From Thermoplasmata archaeon (GTDB taxonomy: Archaea > Thermoplasmatota > Thermoplasmata > Lutacidiplasmatales > UBA184), in contig JASHWL010000035.1 in assembly GCA_030044105.1 (NCBI GenBank), forward strand, positions 1-16,033: a DNA stretch of 16,033 nucleotides. The letters run 5' to 3'. How positions within the stretch are numbered: position 1 is the stretch's first letter; each line of letters begins with the position of its first letter. This document shows, piece by piece, positions 7,653 through 13,913 of the stretch. The notes under the pieces were generated by a model that saw only the letters and a list, made by a program, of their open reading frames with translations, made no database searches and had not been told where the DNA came from. A program made the translations under genes and the position numbers.

Positions 7653-7662
7653 AAACGGCTTT
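7653..7662 (+). promoter_or_regulatory. Candidate promoter element AAACGGCTTT
   Basis: AAACGGCTTT lies in the gap of about 60 bp after the PiT permease and about 36 bp before GTG 7696. The same AACG-CTT core occurs before the SixA-like gene (9341-9350) and the HAD gene (15782-15793). It may be a GC-adapted BRE/TATA element, with transcription starting about 10 nt before the GTG. Weak individually; the recurrence is what makes it notable. Confidence 0.35.
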
Positions 7663-7695
7663 GGCACGGCGCCGATACCGCCGCGGGCGGCCCTC

Positions 7696-8181
7696 GTGAG
7701 CGCGTGGGACAACTTCTTCGTCGCCCAGGTCGGGGCCTCCGCCGCGCTGGCGGGGCTCCTCTTCGTCGGGCTGTCGATCAACATGACCCGCATCCTGCAG
7801 TTCCCGGTCCTGCCGGACCGGGCGATGCAGGCGCTGATCCTCCTCGTGACCGTCCTGATCGTCGCGTCGCTCACGCTGGTCCCGGGCGCGAACCCGGGCT
7901 ACCTCGGCCTCGCGATCCTCGGCATCGGCGCGGCCGTCCTCGGGGTCCTGGTCGCGCTCGTCCACCGCGTGCTCCGCCGCACGACGCCCCAGTACCGCCA
8001 CTGGTTCCGGCACATCGAGATGGGCATGACGCTCCTGGCGGGGAGCCTGTACGTCGTGGCCGGGGCGGGGCTCGTCGCCTTCGGCGGAGTCGGATTGACC
8101 GCCCTCGTGCCCGCGATGCTGCTCTCCTACGTGATCACCGGCCTGAGCAGCTGGGTCCTCCTGGTCGAGATCAACCGGTAG
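7696..8181 (+). CDS. Small multi-pass membrane protein of unknown function
   Basis: A 161-residue protein with about five hydrophobic helices (roughly residues 12-30, 43-61, 67-89, 110-130 and 133-155). The N-terminus SAWDNFFVAQVGASAALAG followed by LLFVGLSIN resembles a widespread but uncharacterised bacterial/archaeal membrane family; I recall the pattern but cannot name a function. A basic cytoplasmic-type loop HRVLRRTTPQYRHWFRH separates helices 3 and 4. The start is GTG 7696. It sits between the PiT permease and the PhoU-like gene, so an accessory role in phosphate transport is possible, but this rests on position only. Confidence 0.75.
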   Translation: MSAWDNFFVAQVGASAALAGLLFVGLSINMTRILQFPVLPDRAMQALILLVTVLIVASLTLVPGANPGYLGLAILGIGAAVLGVLVALVHRVLRRTTPQYRHWFRHIEMGMTLLAGSLYVVAGAGLVAFGGVGLTALVPAMLLSYVITGLSSWVLLVEINR

Positions 8182-8200
8182 GGCCCCGCGGCCCACGGGG

Positions 8201-8222
8201 GACTATGGTGTTGGCTATAGTC
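8201..8222. promoter_or_regulatory. Inverted repeat upstream of the phoU-like gene, possible operator
   Basis: Perfect 6-bp arms GACTAT (8201-8206) and ATAGTC (8217-8222) are separated by 10 bp. This is one helical turn between equivalent points, as expected for a dimeric regulator. It lies directly upstream of the TATA box. The left half extends to GGACTATG (8200-8207), an 8-mer that recurs in reverse complement in the ppx/CHAD control region. Confidence 0.45.
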
Positions 8223-8230
8223 TAAATCGA

Positions 8231-8243
8231 TATTCTATATATT
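8231..8243 (+). promoter_or_regulatory. Strong TATA box of the phoU-like gene
   Basis: TATTCTATATATT is the most AT-rich run in the window. Its centre (about 8239) lies about 28 bp before ATG 8267, the spacing for an archaeal promoter giving a leaderless or near-leaderless mRNA. No Shine-Dalgarno sequence precedes the ATG, which agrees. Confidence 0.65.
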
Positions 8244-8266
8244 CGGCTCGCGCCCTTGCTTTCTCC

Positions 8267-9328
8267 ATGTCCCCACACCCGAAGGAGGGGCGGAACCCCG
8301 GACGCGCGGTGACGCGCGGCCGCGGAGGTCGAGCCGCCCCCGAACGACCTGCCGCGCGTCCGCCCCGGCGATCCGGGGCCGAGGCCGAACGTCTGGCCGC
8401 CCCGATCGTGCGGATCGCCCCGCCCTACGGCGCGATCGTGCTCGGCCAGCCCCCGATCGCGACGATCCCGGTCCGGCGCGGGGAGCTCCCCGAGCACCTG
8501 TTCCGACGCCTCCTCGGAGCCTACCTCGGCGGGGCCCGGGAGTTCGTGATCGCCGAGTCGCCCCGCATCTCCTCGGGTACCCGGGAGGTCGTACAGTCGT
8601 TCTGCCGCCGGACCCGGCAGCCCGAGATCGTCTGGGACGACGAGGGGAAGATCCGCCTGAAGGACCTCGCCTACGAGAGCCCTGTTCCGCTCGCCCAGCG
8701 GCTCGCGCGGATGGGCCGGATCGTGGTCGAGTTCCACCGCGAGGCGGTCGCCAGCTGGTCGCAGCTGCCCCTCGGGGACGACGACTTCTGGGAGCGCCGG
8801 GACGACGAGATCGACCGGGAGGCGTGGTACGTGCAGCGGCTCGCGGCCCATCGACTCGGGATCGAGGGGAGCGGCGCGGCGCTCCTCGGCCCCTGGACGA
8901 TCGCCCGGAGCCTCGAGCGGATCGCCGACCACGCGACCCGCCTCGGCGAGTACGGTCGCCGGCTCGGAGAGCTCCCGAGCGGTTCGGGACCGCTCACCTC
9001 GCTCCAGCAGTTCCACGGACAGGCGATGGTCCACCTCGAAGGCGTCCTCCGCGCGACCGATGACGCGACCGCGAACGACCTCCTCGACCTCGGCGAGGCG
9101 CTGATCGCCTCGGGCCACTCGCTCGCGGACCGGCTGCTGCCGGCGGTCGGGGGCGGGGCGATGCCGCCGGCGACCGCGGCTGCGGTCGCCCGCATCCTCG
9201 AGTCGATCGGCCGGACCATCGCCTACGCGCAGGACCTCGCCCAGGTGGCGCTCGACCGCGCGATCCCGGTCGCGTACGACGAGCCGGGGATCCCGAGCGG
9301 AGGCCCCGCCGCGGCCCGCGCGCGCTGA
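8267..9328 (+). CDS. PhoU-like phosphate-response regulator
   Basis: A 353-residue protein. After a basic, disordered N-terminus (1-45), residues about 46-160 match the layout of the middle part of archaeal PhoU proteins (LFRRLLGAYLGGAREFVIAE, PEIVWDD, LAQRLARMGRIVVEFHREA). Residues 217-223 (ERIADHA) are the classical PhoU helical motif, with a second related helix (ILESIGRTIAYAQDLAQVAL) near 310. Archaeal PhoU proteins often begin with an AbrB/SpoVT DNA-binding domain; here only a short, poorly matching VRIAPPYGAIVLG segment occupies that place. The likely role is sensing or controlling phosphate transport. ATG 8267 is supported by the TATA box 28 bp upstream. Placement between the PiT permease and SixA fits. 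Confidence 0.75.
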   Translation: MSPHPKEGRNPGRAVTRGRGGRAAPERPAARPPRRSGAEAERLAAPIVRIAPPYGAIVLGQPPIATIPVRRGELPEHLFRRLLGAYLGGAREFVIAESPRISSGTREVVQSFCRRTRQPEIVWDDEGKIRLKDLAYESPVPLAQRLARMGRIVVEFHREAVASWSQLPLGDDDFWERRDDEIDREAWYVQRLAAHRLGIEGSGAALLGPWTIARSLERIADHATRLGEYGRRLGELPSGSGPLTSLQQFHGQAMVHLEGVLRATDDATANDLLDLGEALIASGHSLADRLLPAVGGGAMPPATAAAVARILESIGRTIAYAQDLAQVALDRAIPVAYDEPGIPSGGPAAARAR

Positions 9329-9340
9329 GCGACTCGAGGC

Positions 9341-9350
9341 GAACGGCTTT
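9341..9350 (+). promoter_or_regulatory. Candidate promoter element GAACGGCTTT
   Basis: GAACGGCTTT precedes the SixA-like gene by about 40 bp, with a GGGAGG ribosome-binding site (9381-9386) just before ATG 9390. It is nearly identical to the element at 7653-7662. Transcription about 26 bp downstream would leave a leader of about 20 nt. Confidence 0.35.
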
Positions 9351-9389
9351 CTCCCGGTCCGACTGAGACGCCCCGACTCGGGGAGGCGG

Positions 9390-9920
9390 ATGGTCGACGA
9401 CGGGGCCCGGCGTGTGACGGTCGTTCTCCTCCGCCACGGTCCGGCCGAAGATCGCGATCCGACGCGCTGGCCCGAGGACCGAGATCGGCCGCTCTCGACC
9501 CGGGGGACCGCGCAGACCCGGCGCGCCGCGCGCGGGCTGGTCGGGCTCCTGGACGGGGTGGATCACCTCGCGTCGGGTCCGGCGGCCCGTTCCCAGCGCA
9601 CGGCCGAGATCGTGGGGCAGGCCGTCCGGCCTGCCCGCCGGGTGGCCACCTGGCCCGAGCTCGACATCGATCGGCCGGCGCCGCCGATCCTCGCGCGCGT
9701 CCGCCGGGAGCTCGCGGTCCACGAGACCGCCGTCCTCGTCGGCCACGACCCGGTGCTCTCGGAGCTCATCGGGCTCGCGCTCACGGGCGAGGGGGCTGCC
9801 GTCGCCCGCCTCACCAAAGCCGGAGCGGCCGCGCTCGAGTTCCCGGCCTCGGTCCGGCCGGGGAGCGGTCGGCTCCTCTGGCTGCTCACGCGGAAGCAGC
9901 TGGCGGAGCTGCGCGACTGA
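9390..9920 (+). CDS. sixA: SixA-like phosphohistidine phosphatase (histidine phosphatase superfamily)
   Basis: A 176-residue member of the RHG/histidine phosphatase superfamily. The catalytic RHG is at 15-17 (VVLLRHGPAED), a SixA-type element PLSTRGTAQTRRAARG follows (34-49), phosphate-pocket arginines lie in SGPAARSQRTAEI (62-74), and the second catalytic histidine is H119 in VGHDP. Known SixA proteins remove phosphate from phosphohistidine proteins; relatives are often encoded next to CHAD or polyphosphate genes, as here. ATG 9390 has GGGAGG 3 nt upstream. The 3' end overlaps the convergent kinase gene by 35 nt (9886-9920), so antisense interference between the two messages is possible. Confidence 0.85.
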   Translation: MVDDGARRVTVVLLRHGPAEDRDPTRWPEDRDRPLSTRGTAQTRRAARGLVGLLDGVDHLASGPAARSQRTAEIVGQAVRPARRVATWPELDIDRPAPPILARVRRELAVHETAVLVGHDPVLSELIGLALTGEGAAVARLTKAGAAALEFPASVRPGSGRLLWLLTRKQLAELRD

Positions 9921-10647
9921 CGCCGGGACGGCGCGCGCCCGGGGGGCGGGGCGCTCCCCCACGCCGGTAGAGGGGCCCCACCAGCGCCCGCACGTCGGCG
10001 TGGACCTGCTCCGGGTTCCGGTTCGCGTCGACGCGGTGGAACCCGTACTCGGTGCCGACCCACTCGAACTCCTTCGAGAGCTTGTCCTGGTAGAGGAAGA
10101 AGCTCTCGAACAGGTCGCGCGAGAGCGAGAGGTCCATCCCGCTCTCCCAGTAGTCGAGCGATCCGTACTTCGAGATCGCGCGGTGCAGCAGGATCTCGGG
10201 CCGCGCGTCCAGGAAGACGACGAGGTCCGGGACCAGCGCGAAGCCGTAGAGGCGCCGGGCCCAGTCCCGGGAGGCGCCCCGGACGACGGCGCGGGCCATG
10301 AGCGTGTAGACGTAGCGGTCGGCGAGGACCGTGCTGCCGGCCGCGAGCGCCGGCACGATCTTGTTCTCGAGCTGGTCGGCGAAGTCGACCGCGTAGAGGA
10401 GCGCCATCGTGGTCGCGCCGAGCGTGTGGCCCTGCTTCGCGTGGTCGATCTCCTCCGCGACCAGCGTCGACCGGCGGAGCCCGGTGTCGACCACGGCGTG
10501 GCCCTCGATCTCGAGCCACTCCTTCAGCATCATCACCTCGGTCGAGCGGCCGGAGCCGTCCGCCCCCTCGACGACGATGAGCCGGCCGGTGGTCGGCAGC
10601 CCCTCGGCGAGGCCCGGGAGCGGGGTCCCGTACGTCCTAACCGTCAT
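9886..10647 (-). CDS. Thymidylate-kinase-like P-loop kinase, copy 1 (Walker A Lys replaced by Arg)
   Basis: A 253-residue member of the dTMP-kinase-like P-loop superfamily. The Walker A site is GADGSGRST (28-36), with the normally invariant lysine replaced by R34. The DRY motif is at 110-112 (LADRYVYTLMARA). The putative lid region is HRAISKYGSLDYWESGMDLSL (about 155-175), shared with the neighbouring paralogue. A proline/arginine-rich tail (about 228-253) extends past the fold. It is last in the operon ppx-kinase-kinase; its ATG 10647 lies 11 nt inside the upstream kinase ORF. dTMP phosphorylation is the family default, but the position beside ppx and CHAD makes a polyphosphate-related phosphoryl transfer conceivable. 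No polyphosphate kinase signature is visible. Confidence 0.8.
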   Translation of the reverse strand: MTVRTYGTPLPGLAEGLPTTGRLIVVEGADGSGRSTEVMMLKEWLEIEGHAVVDTGLRRSTLVAEEIDHAKQGHTLGATTMALLYAVDFADQLENKIVPALAAGSTVLADRYVYTLMARAVVRGASRDWARRLYGFALVPDLVVFLDARPEILLHRAISKYGSLDYWESGMDLSLSRDLFESFFLYQDKLSKEFEWVGTEYGFHRVDANRNPEQVHADVRALVGPLYRRGGAPRPPGARRPGVSRAAPPAASA

Positions 10648-11335
10648 GGAGCAACCGCTCTCCCGTCGGGAAGTCCTTCAAGATCGGCTCGACGTGGCCC
10701 CGCAGCTCGTTCTGGATCTGCTCGACCGTGCGGGTCGAGTCGATCACCACGAACCCATCCGTCCGCGAGATCCGCTCGTACTCGCGCTTCAGCCGGCTCT
10801 GGAACCGCTCGTAGCTCTCGTGGAGGTCGTCGGAGAGGCCGAGGTCCATCCCGGCCTCGTAGTAGTTGATCTTGAGCCGGGAGGCGATCTTCCGCTGCAG
10901 CGTGACGGCGACGGGCACGCGGAAGTAGAAGACCCGGTCCGGCCGCGGGGCGAAGGAGTAGATGTTCCGGACCCACTGCGGGTCGCAGCCGCGCGCGGCG
11001 TCCCGGACGAACGCGGTGTAGGCGTAGCGATCGCAGACGACCACGTAGCCGGCGCGGAGCGGCGGCAGGATCTTGCGCTCGAACCGGTCCGCGAAATCGG
11101 TGGCATGGAGCAGCGAGAACGTCGTCGGCGTGAGGAGGTTCTTCTTCTTGCCGCGCCGGATCACCTCGCTCGTGAGCTCCGAGGAGTTCCACTCGGTGAA
11201 GAACACCCGGTAGCCGCGCGCCTGCAGCCACTTCCCGAGGAGCGCGGCCTGCGTCGACTTCCCGCTCCCGTCGAGGCCCTCGAAGACGAACAGCCGGCCC
11301 GGGAACCCGTGGGTCGGGCTGGCCTCGCTAGCTAT
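10637..11335 (-). CDS. Thymidylate-kinase-like P-loop kinase, copy 2 (apparent AUA start)
   Basis: A 232-residue paralogue of the downstream kinase. It has an intact Walker A, EGLDGSGKST (19-28), the DRY motif in CDRYAYTAFVRDAARG, and the same lid-like YYEAGMDLGLSDDLHES segment. No ATG, GTG or TTG exists in frame between the upstream in-frame TGA (11345-11347) and the P-loop. The first canonical codon, GTG 11206, would delete the P-loop. I place the start at ATA 11335 because a perfect GGAGGTGA Shine-Dalgarno (11352-11345) lies 9 nt before it. CTG 11293 is the other candidate but lacks such a site. The start overlaps the ppx stop by 8 nt and the end overlaps copy 1 by 11 nt, so translation is probably coupled. 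Confidence 0.8.
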   Translation of the reverse strand: MASEASPTHGFPGRLFVFEGLDGSGKSTQAALLGKWLQARGYRVFFTEWNSSELTSEVIRRGKKKNLLTPTTFSLLHATDFADRFERKILPPLRAGYVVVCDRYAYTAFVRDAARGCDPQWVRNIYSFAPRPDRVFYFRVPVAVTLQRKIASRLKINYYEAGMDLGLSDDLHESYERFQSRLKREYERISRTDGFVVIDSTRTVEQIQNELRGHVEPILKDFPTGERLLHDG

Positions 11336-12833
11336 CGCGGACCTTCACCTCCGTCTCGAGGACCCGGGGGAGCGTCTTGCGGACCTTCTCCTCCCACGCC
11401 TCGTCGAGCGCGCTGCGGGAGGAGGGAGATAACGTCAGCGTCACGGTCGAGGCCGGTCCGTTCGCGGTGAACCGGGGATGCGCCGCCGCGGTCAGCTCGG
11501 CGACCTCGAGGAGCCCCCCCAGGCGGCGGGCGGTCTCCAGGTCCTCCGCGCGGACGATCGGCAGGTACCCCTTCCGCCAGTCGGAGGGGAGGTCGGCGCC
11601 CTCGTGGGTCCGCGCCGCCATCGCGGCGAGCAGGACCTCGCGCTGATCGAGGCCCCAGATCGGGTAGTTCTGGATGAGGTAGGCCGAGTGGTTCGCGTGG
11701 CGCCAGAGGTCGATCGCGGTCCCCGCGTCGTGCATCCAGCCGGCGACCCGGAGCGCGAGCCCCTCGCTCCGTCCCCACTCGAACCGCTCCTTCAGGAGCG
11801 CGAAGAGGGCCATCGCCGTGTCGGCGACCTCCTGGCCGTGGTGGAAGTCGAAGGCGAACGACTCCGCGGCGGCCGCGGCCGAGCGCTCCGCGAGGACCTC
11901 CGCGGGAGCCGGCAGCGTGGCCCCGATCGCCTCGAGCGCGATGCCCTCGCGGATGCCGATGCCGGCGACCGTGATGCGGTCGCCGCCGGTGGCCCGCAGG
12001 AGCTCCCGCAGGACCACGAGCCCCGCGACGACGACATCCGCCCGGTCCGCCCCGATCCCCGGGACCGCGCGGCGCTTCGCGGCGGGCATCTCCCCCAGGA
12101 GCTCGTCCAGCGACTCGAGATCGTGGTCCCAGAGCGGGTAGCCGTGCACCCGCTCGATCGGATAGTCGCGGAGCTCGATCGCGGCCCGCGCGAGGGACCG
12201 CACGGTCCCGCCCACGCCGAACACCCGGTACCGGTGGTTCCCGAACGCCTCGAAGACCGACCCGAGCGTCTCCCGGACGTAGGCGCGCAGCTCGTCGACC
12301 TCCTTGCGCTTCGGCGGATCGTGGTCGAAGTAGCGCTGGGAGAGCCGGAGCGCGCCGAGCGGCACGCTGACGGAGTGCCCGAGCTGCCCGTGCCGGGTCT
12401 CGGCGAGCTGCATCGAGCCGCCCCCCAGGTCGCTGATGAGATCGCGGTCGAGCTCCCAGGCGCTCGCCACACCGAGGTAGGCGTACCGCGCCTCCTCGGC
12501 CCCCGAGATGACCCGCAGGAGGACCCCGGTCGCCCGGTCGACCTGGCGCACGAACTCGGGGCCGTTCGGGGCGTCGCGCACGGCGCTGGTCGCGACCGCG
12601 AGCGTCTGGGAGAGCCCGAGCGCGCGGATCGTCCGGGCGAACCGGCCGACCGCGGTGACCCCGCGCGCGACCGCCTCCGGCGCGAGGCGACCGTCGGCCC
12701 GCACGCCGAGCCCGAGGCGGGGCGACTCCTTCGTCTCGTAGATCGGCCGCACGCAGCCCGAGGCGGACGCCTCGAACGCGACGAACCGGGCCGTGTTCGA
12801 TCCGACGTCGATCACGCCGAGCCGTCGCTTCAT
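11328..12833 (-). CDS. ppx: Exopolyphosphatase / guanosine pentaphosphate phosphatase family (Ppx/GppA)
   Basis: A 501-residue protein with an ASKHA-fold N-terminal region: phosphate-1 motif IDVGSNT (8-14), catalytic-type Glu in GAEEARYAYLG (E113/E114), phosphate-2 motif DLGGGS (135-140), the GVGGT element (206-210) and the family hallmark GIREGI (293-298). The C-terminus is an HD-type helical domain (FHHGQEVADTA 330-340; MHDAG 367-371; HSAYLI 382-387). It is predicted to release phosphate processively from polyphosphate; archaea rarely use ppGpp, so Ppx is preferred over GppA. ATG 12833 gives the usual N-terminus; ATG 12890 would add 19 residues and is about 25 bp from a TATA-like box, so it may be the real leaderless start. 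It is first in the operon with two kinases. Confidence 0.9.
   Translation of the reverse strand: MKRRLGVIDVGSNTARFVAFEASASGCVRPIYETKESPRLGLGVRADGRLAPEAVARGVTAVGRFARTIRALGLSQTLAVATSAVRDAPNGPEFVRQVDRATGVLLRVISGAEEARYAYLGVASAWELDRDLISDLGGGSMQLAETRHGQLGHSVSVPLGALRLSQRYFDHDPPKRKEVDELRAYVRETLGSVFEAFGNHRYRVFGVGGTVRSLARAAIELRDYPIERVHGYPLWDHDLESLDELLGEMPAAKRRAVPGIGADRADVVVAGLVVLRELLRATGGDRITVAGIGIREGIALEAIGATLPAPAEVLAERSAAAAAESFAFDFHHGQEVADTAMALFALLKERFEWGRSEGLALRVAGWMHDAGTAIDLWRHANHSAYLIQNYPIWGLDQREVLLAAMAARTHEGADLPSDWRKGYLPIVRAEDLETARRLGGLLEVAELTAAAHPRFTANGPASTVTLTLSPSSRSALDEAWEEKVRKTLPRVLETEVKVRDS
11345..11352 (-). promoter_or_regulatory. Perfect Shine-Dalgarno site that decides the AUA start of kinase copy 2
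   Basis: On the minus strand this reads GGAGGTGA, a full match to the anti-Shine-Dalgarno end of 16S rRNA. It lies inside the last codons of ppx. The codon 9 nt downstream in the kinase frame is ATA 11335. It is the best ribosome-binding site I noticed in the window. Confidence 0.6.
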
Positions 12834-12909
12834 GCGCGCGCGGTCGAGGGTCCCGGAGCGCTCGAGCTGCGCGCCCCGGTTCCGGTCCATGCGTCCCGCA
12901 GGAGGGGGT

Positions 12910-12920
12910 CCTACTAGAAC
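12910..12920 (-). promoter_or_regulatory. TATA-like box of the ppx-kinase operon
   Basis: On the minus strand this reads GTTCTAGTAGG, centred about 25 bp upstream of ATG 12890. It suggests leaderless transcription beginning at that ATG rather than at ATG 12833. Confidence 0.4.
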
Positions 12921-12961
12921 TGCACGGCGGCCTCGCCGGGGACCTATGGGGCCCCCTCCTA

Positions 12962-12973
12962 GACTACATAGTC
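12962..12973. promoter_or_regulatory. Palindrome in the divergent ppx/CHAD control region, possible operator
   Basis: GACTACATAGTC has perfect 5-bp arms around CA. Its right half extends to CATAGTCC (12967-12974), the reverse complement of GGACTATG before the phoU-like gene. A further GGACCTATGG lies at 12940-12949. The site is the only AT-rich island on the CHAD side, so it may overlap the CHAD TATA box and act as an on/off switch. The 170-bp region also holds the ppx promoter. Confidence 0.4.
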
Positions 12974-13004
12974 CGGCGGCGTTCGCGGCCGCGGGGGATT
13001 CCGT

Positions 13005-13892
13005 CTGGCCCGGGGCGCGACGACGTCGGGGCTTCGGGCGCTGGCCGCCGAGATCCGCGGCGCCCTCGCGGGCGTCACGCGGGAGATCGACGAGATCATC
13101 GCGCGGCCGCACCCCACGCCGGAGAGCCTGCACGAGCTCCACCGCTCGATGCGGCGGCTGCGGCACGCCCTCGGGCTCTGGTCCCGGGTCCTCCGACCCA
13201 CCGACCGCGCGCTGCTGAAACCCCTCGAGCGCCGCCTCGGCCGGCTCGCGCGCCTGGTGGGCCGCGTCCGGGACCGGGACGTGATGCTCGAGCTCCTGGA
13301 GGGCGACGGGCTCCCGAAGCCGCGGCGCGAGGATGCGGCCGCGGTCGCCCGCCTCCGCGCCCGGTGGCGGGACGACGCGCGGACGGGCCGGGAACTGCTC
13401 CGCGTCTTCCTCCGGTCGGAGCGCGACGGTCACCTCTTCGAGCAGATCGCCGCGACCCTGACCCTGACGCCGCGGACCGATCGTCCGGTCGACGTGGGCC
13501 ACCTGTTGTCGGCCGAGGAGCTGGAACGGGCCGAGCGGGTCCGGCTCGCGCACCGGCGGGCGCGCCGCAAGGGGAGCGTCACCCGGCTGCACCGCCTCCG
13601 CATCCAGATGCGGCGCCTGCGCCATCTCGACGAGCTGCGCGGCCGCCTCGACCCGGACGTGCCCGGCACGCCCCCGCCCGCGGTCCGGCGCCTCCAAGGG
13701 CAGCTGGGACGGCTGCACGACCTCGACCTGGTCCTGGAGGGGATCGGGACCGGGCTGGCCGCGACCGACTGGGGCCTCGCGATCCGGGCCCAGCGGCGTC
13801 GCCTCCGCCGCTCGATCGAGACGACGCTGAAGGAGCGCCGCTGGCCGTGGCAACCGACCTCGCTGCCCGGCCCCGGGGGCGCACGCTCTTAG
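13005..13892 (+). CDS. CHAD-domain protein (polyphosphate-binding), start codon non-canonical
   Basis: A protein of about 295 residues consisting of one CHAD domain with its two internal repeats: ESLHELHRSMRRLRHALGLW in the first half and RLHRLRIQMRRLRHLDELRG in the second. Each has the His and the basic RxxxRRLR helix that binds polyphosphate in characterised CHAD proteins. A helix resembling the usual CHAD start (LAAEIRGALAGVTREIDEIIA) precedes the first repeat. The frame is open from stop TAG 12969-12971, yet it contains no ATG, GTG or TTG before ATG 13149, which would cut off the first repeat. CTG 13005 with GGGGGA 6 nt upstream is my tentative start; CTG 13041 is another. It is divergent from ppx, which fits polyphosphate metabolism. 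Confidence 0.75.
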   Translation: MARGATTSGLRALAAEIRGALAGVTREIDEIIARPHPTPESLHELHRSMRRLRHALGLWSRVLRPTDRALLKPLERRLGRLARLVGRVRDRDVMLELLEGDGLPKPRREDAAAVARLRARWRDDARTGRELLRVFLRSERDGHLFEQIAATLTLTPRTDRPVDVGHLLSAEELERAERVRLAHRRARRKGSVTRLHRLRIQMRRLRHLDELRGRLDPDVPGTPPPAVRRLQGQLGRLHDLDLVLEGIGTGLAATDWGLAIRAQRRRLRRSIETTLKERRWPWQPTSLPGPGGARS

Positions 13893-13894
13893 TC
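13886..13894 (+). promoter_or_regulatory. TATA-like box of the DNA methyltransferase gene
   Basis: CTCTTAGTC is centred about 24 bp before GTG 13914 and overlaps the CHAD stop codon. The spacing suits a leaderless transcript, and no ribosome-binding site is visible before the GTG. Confidence 0.35.
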
Positions 13895-13913
13895 CTCGCT
13901 CCCTACCGCCCGC

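Noticed and set aside
6484..8196. Antisense ORF of 570 aa opposite PiT and the membrane protein
   Set aside because: Asp/Arg/Glu-rich composition is what the reverse strand of GC-rich membrane protein genes gives; no motif seen.
8182..8200. GC-rich hairpin after the membrane protein as a terminator
   Set aside because: GGGCC/GGCCC pairing is expected by chance at this GC content and no T-run follows.
10637..11206. Kinase copy 2 starting at GTG 11206
   Set aside because: It would remove the Walker A motif that is plainly encoded just upstream in the same frame.
13149..13892. CHAD protein starting at ATG 13149
   Set aside because: It would begin inside the first conserved CHAD repeat and discard a well-formed upstream helix.
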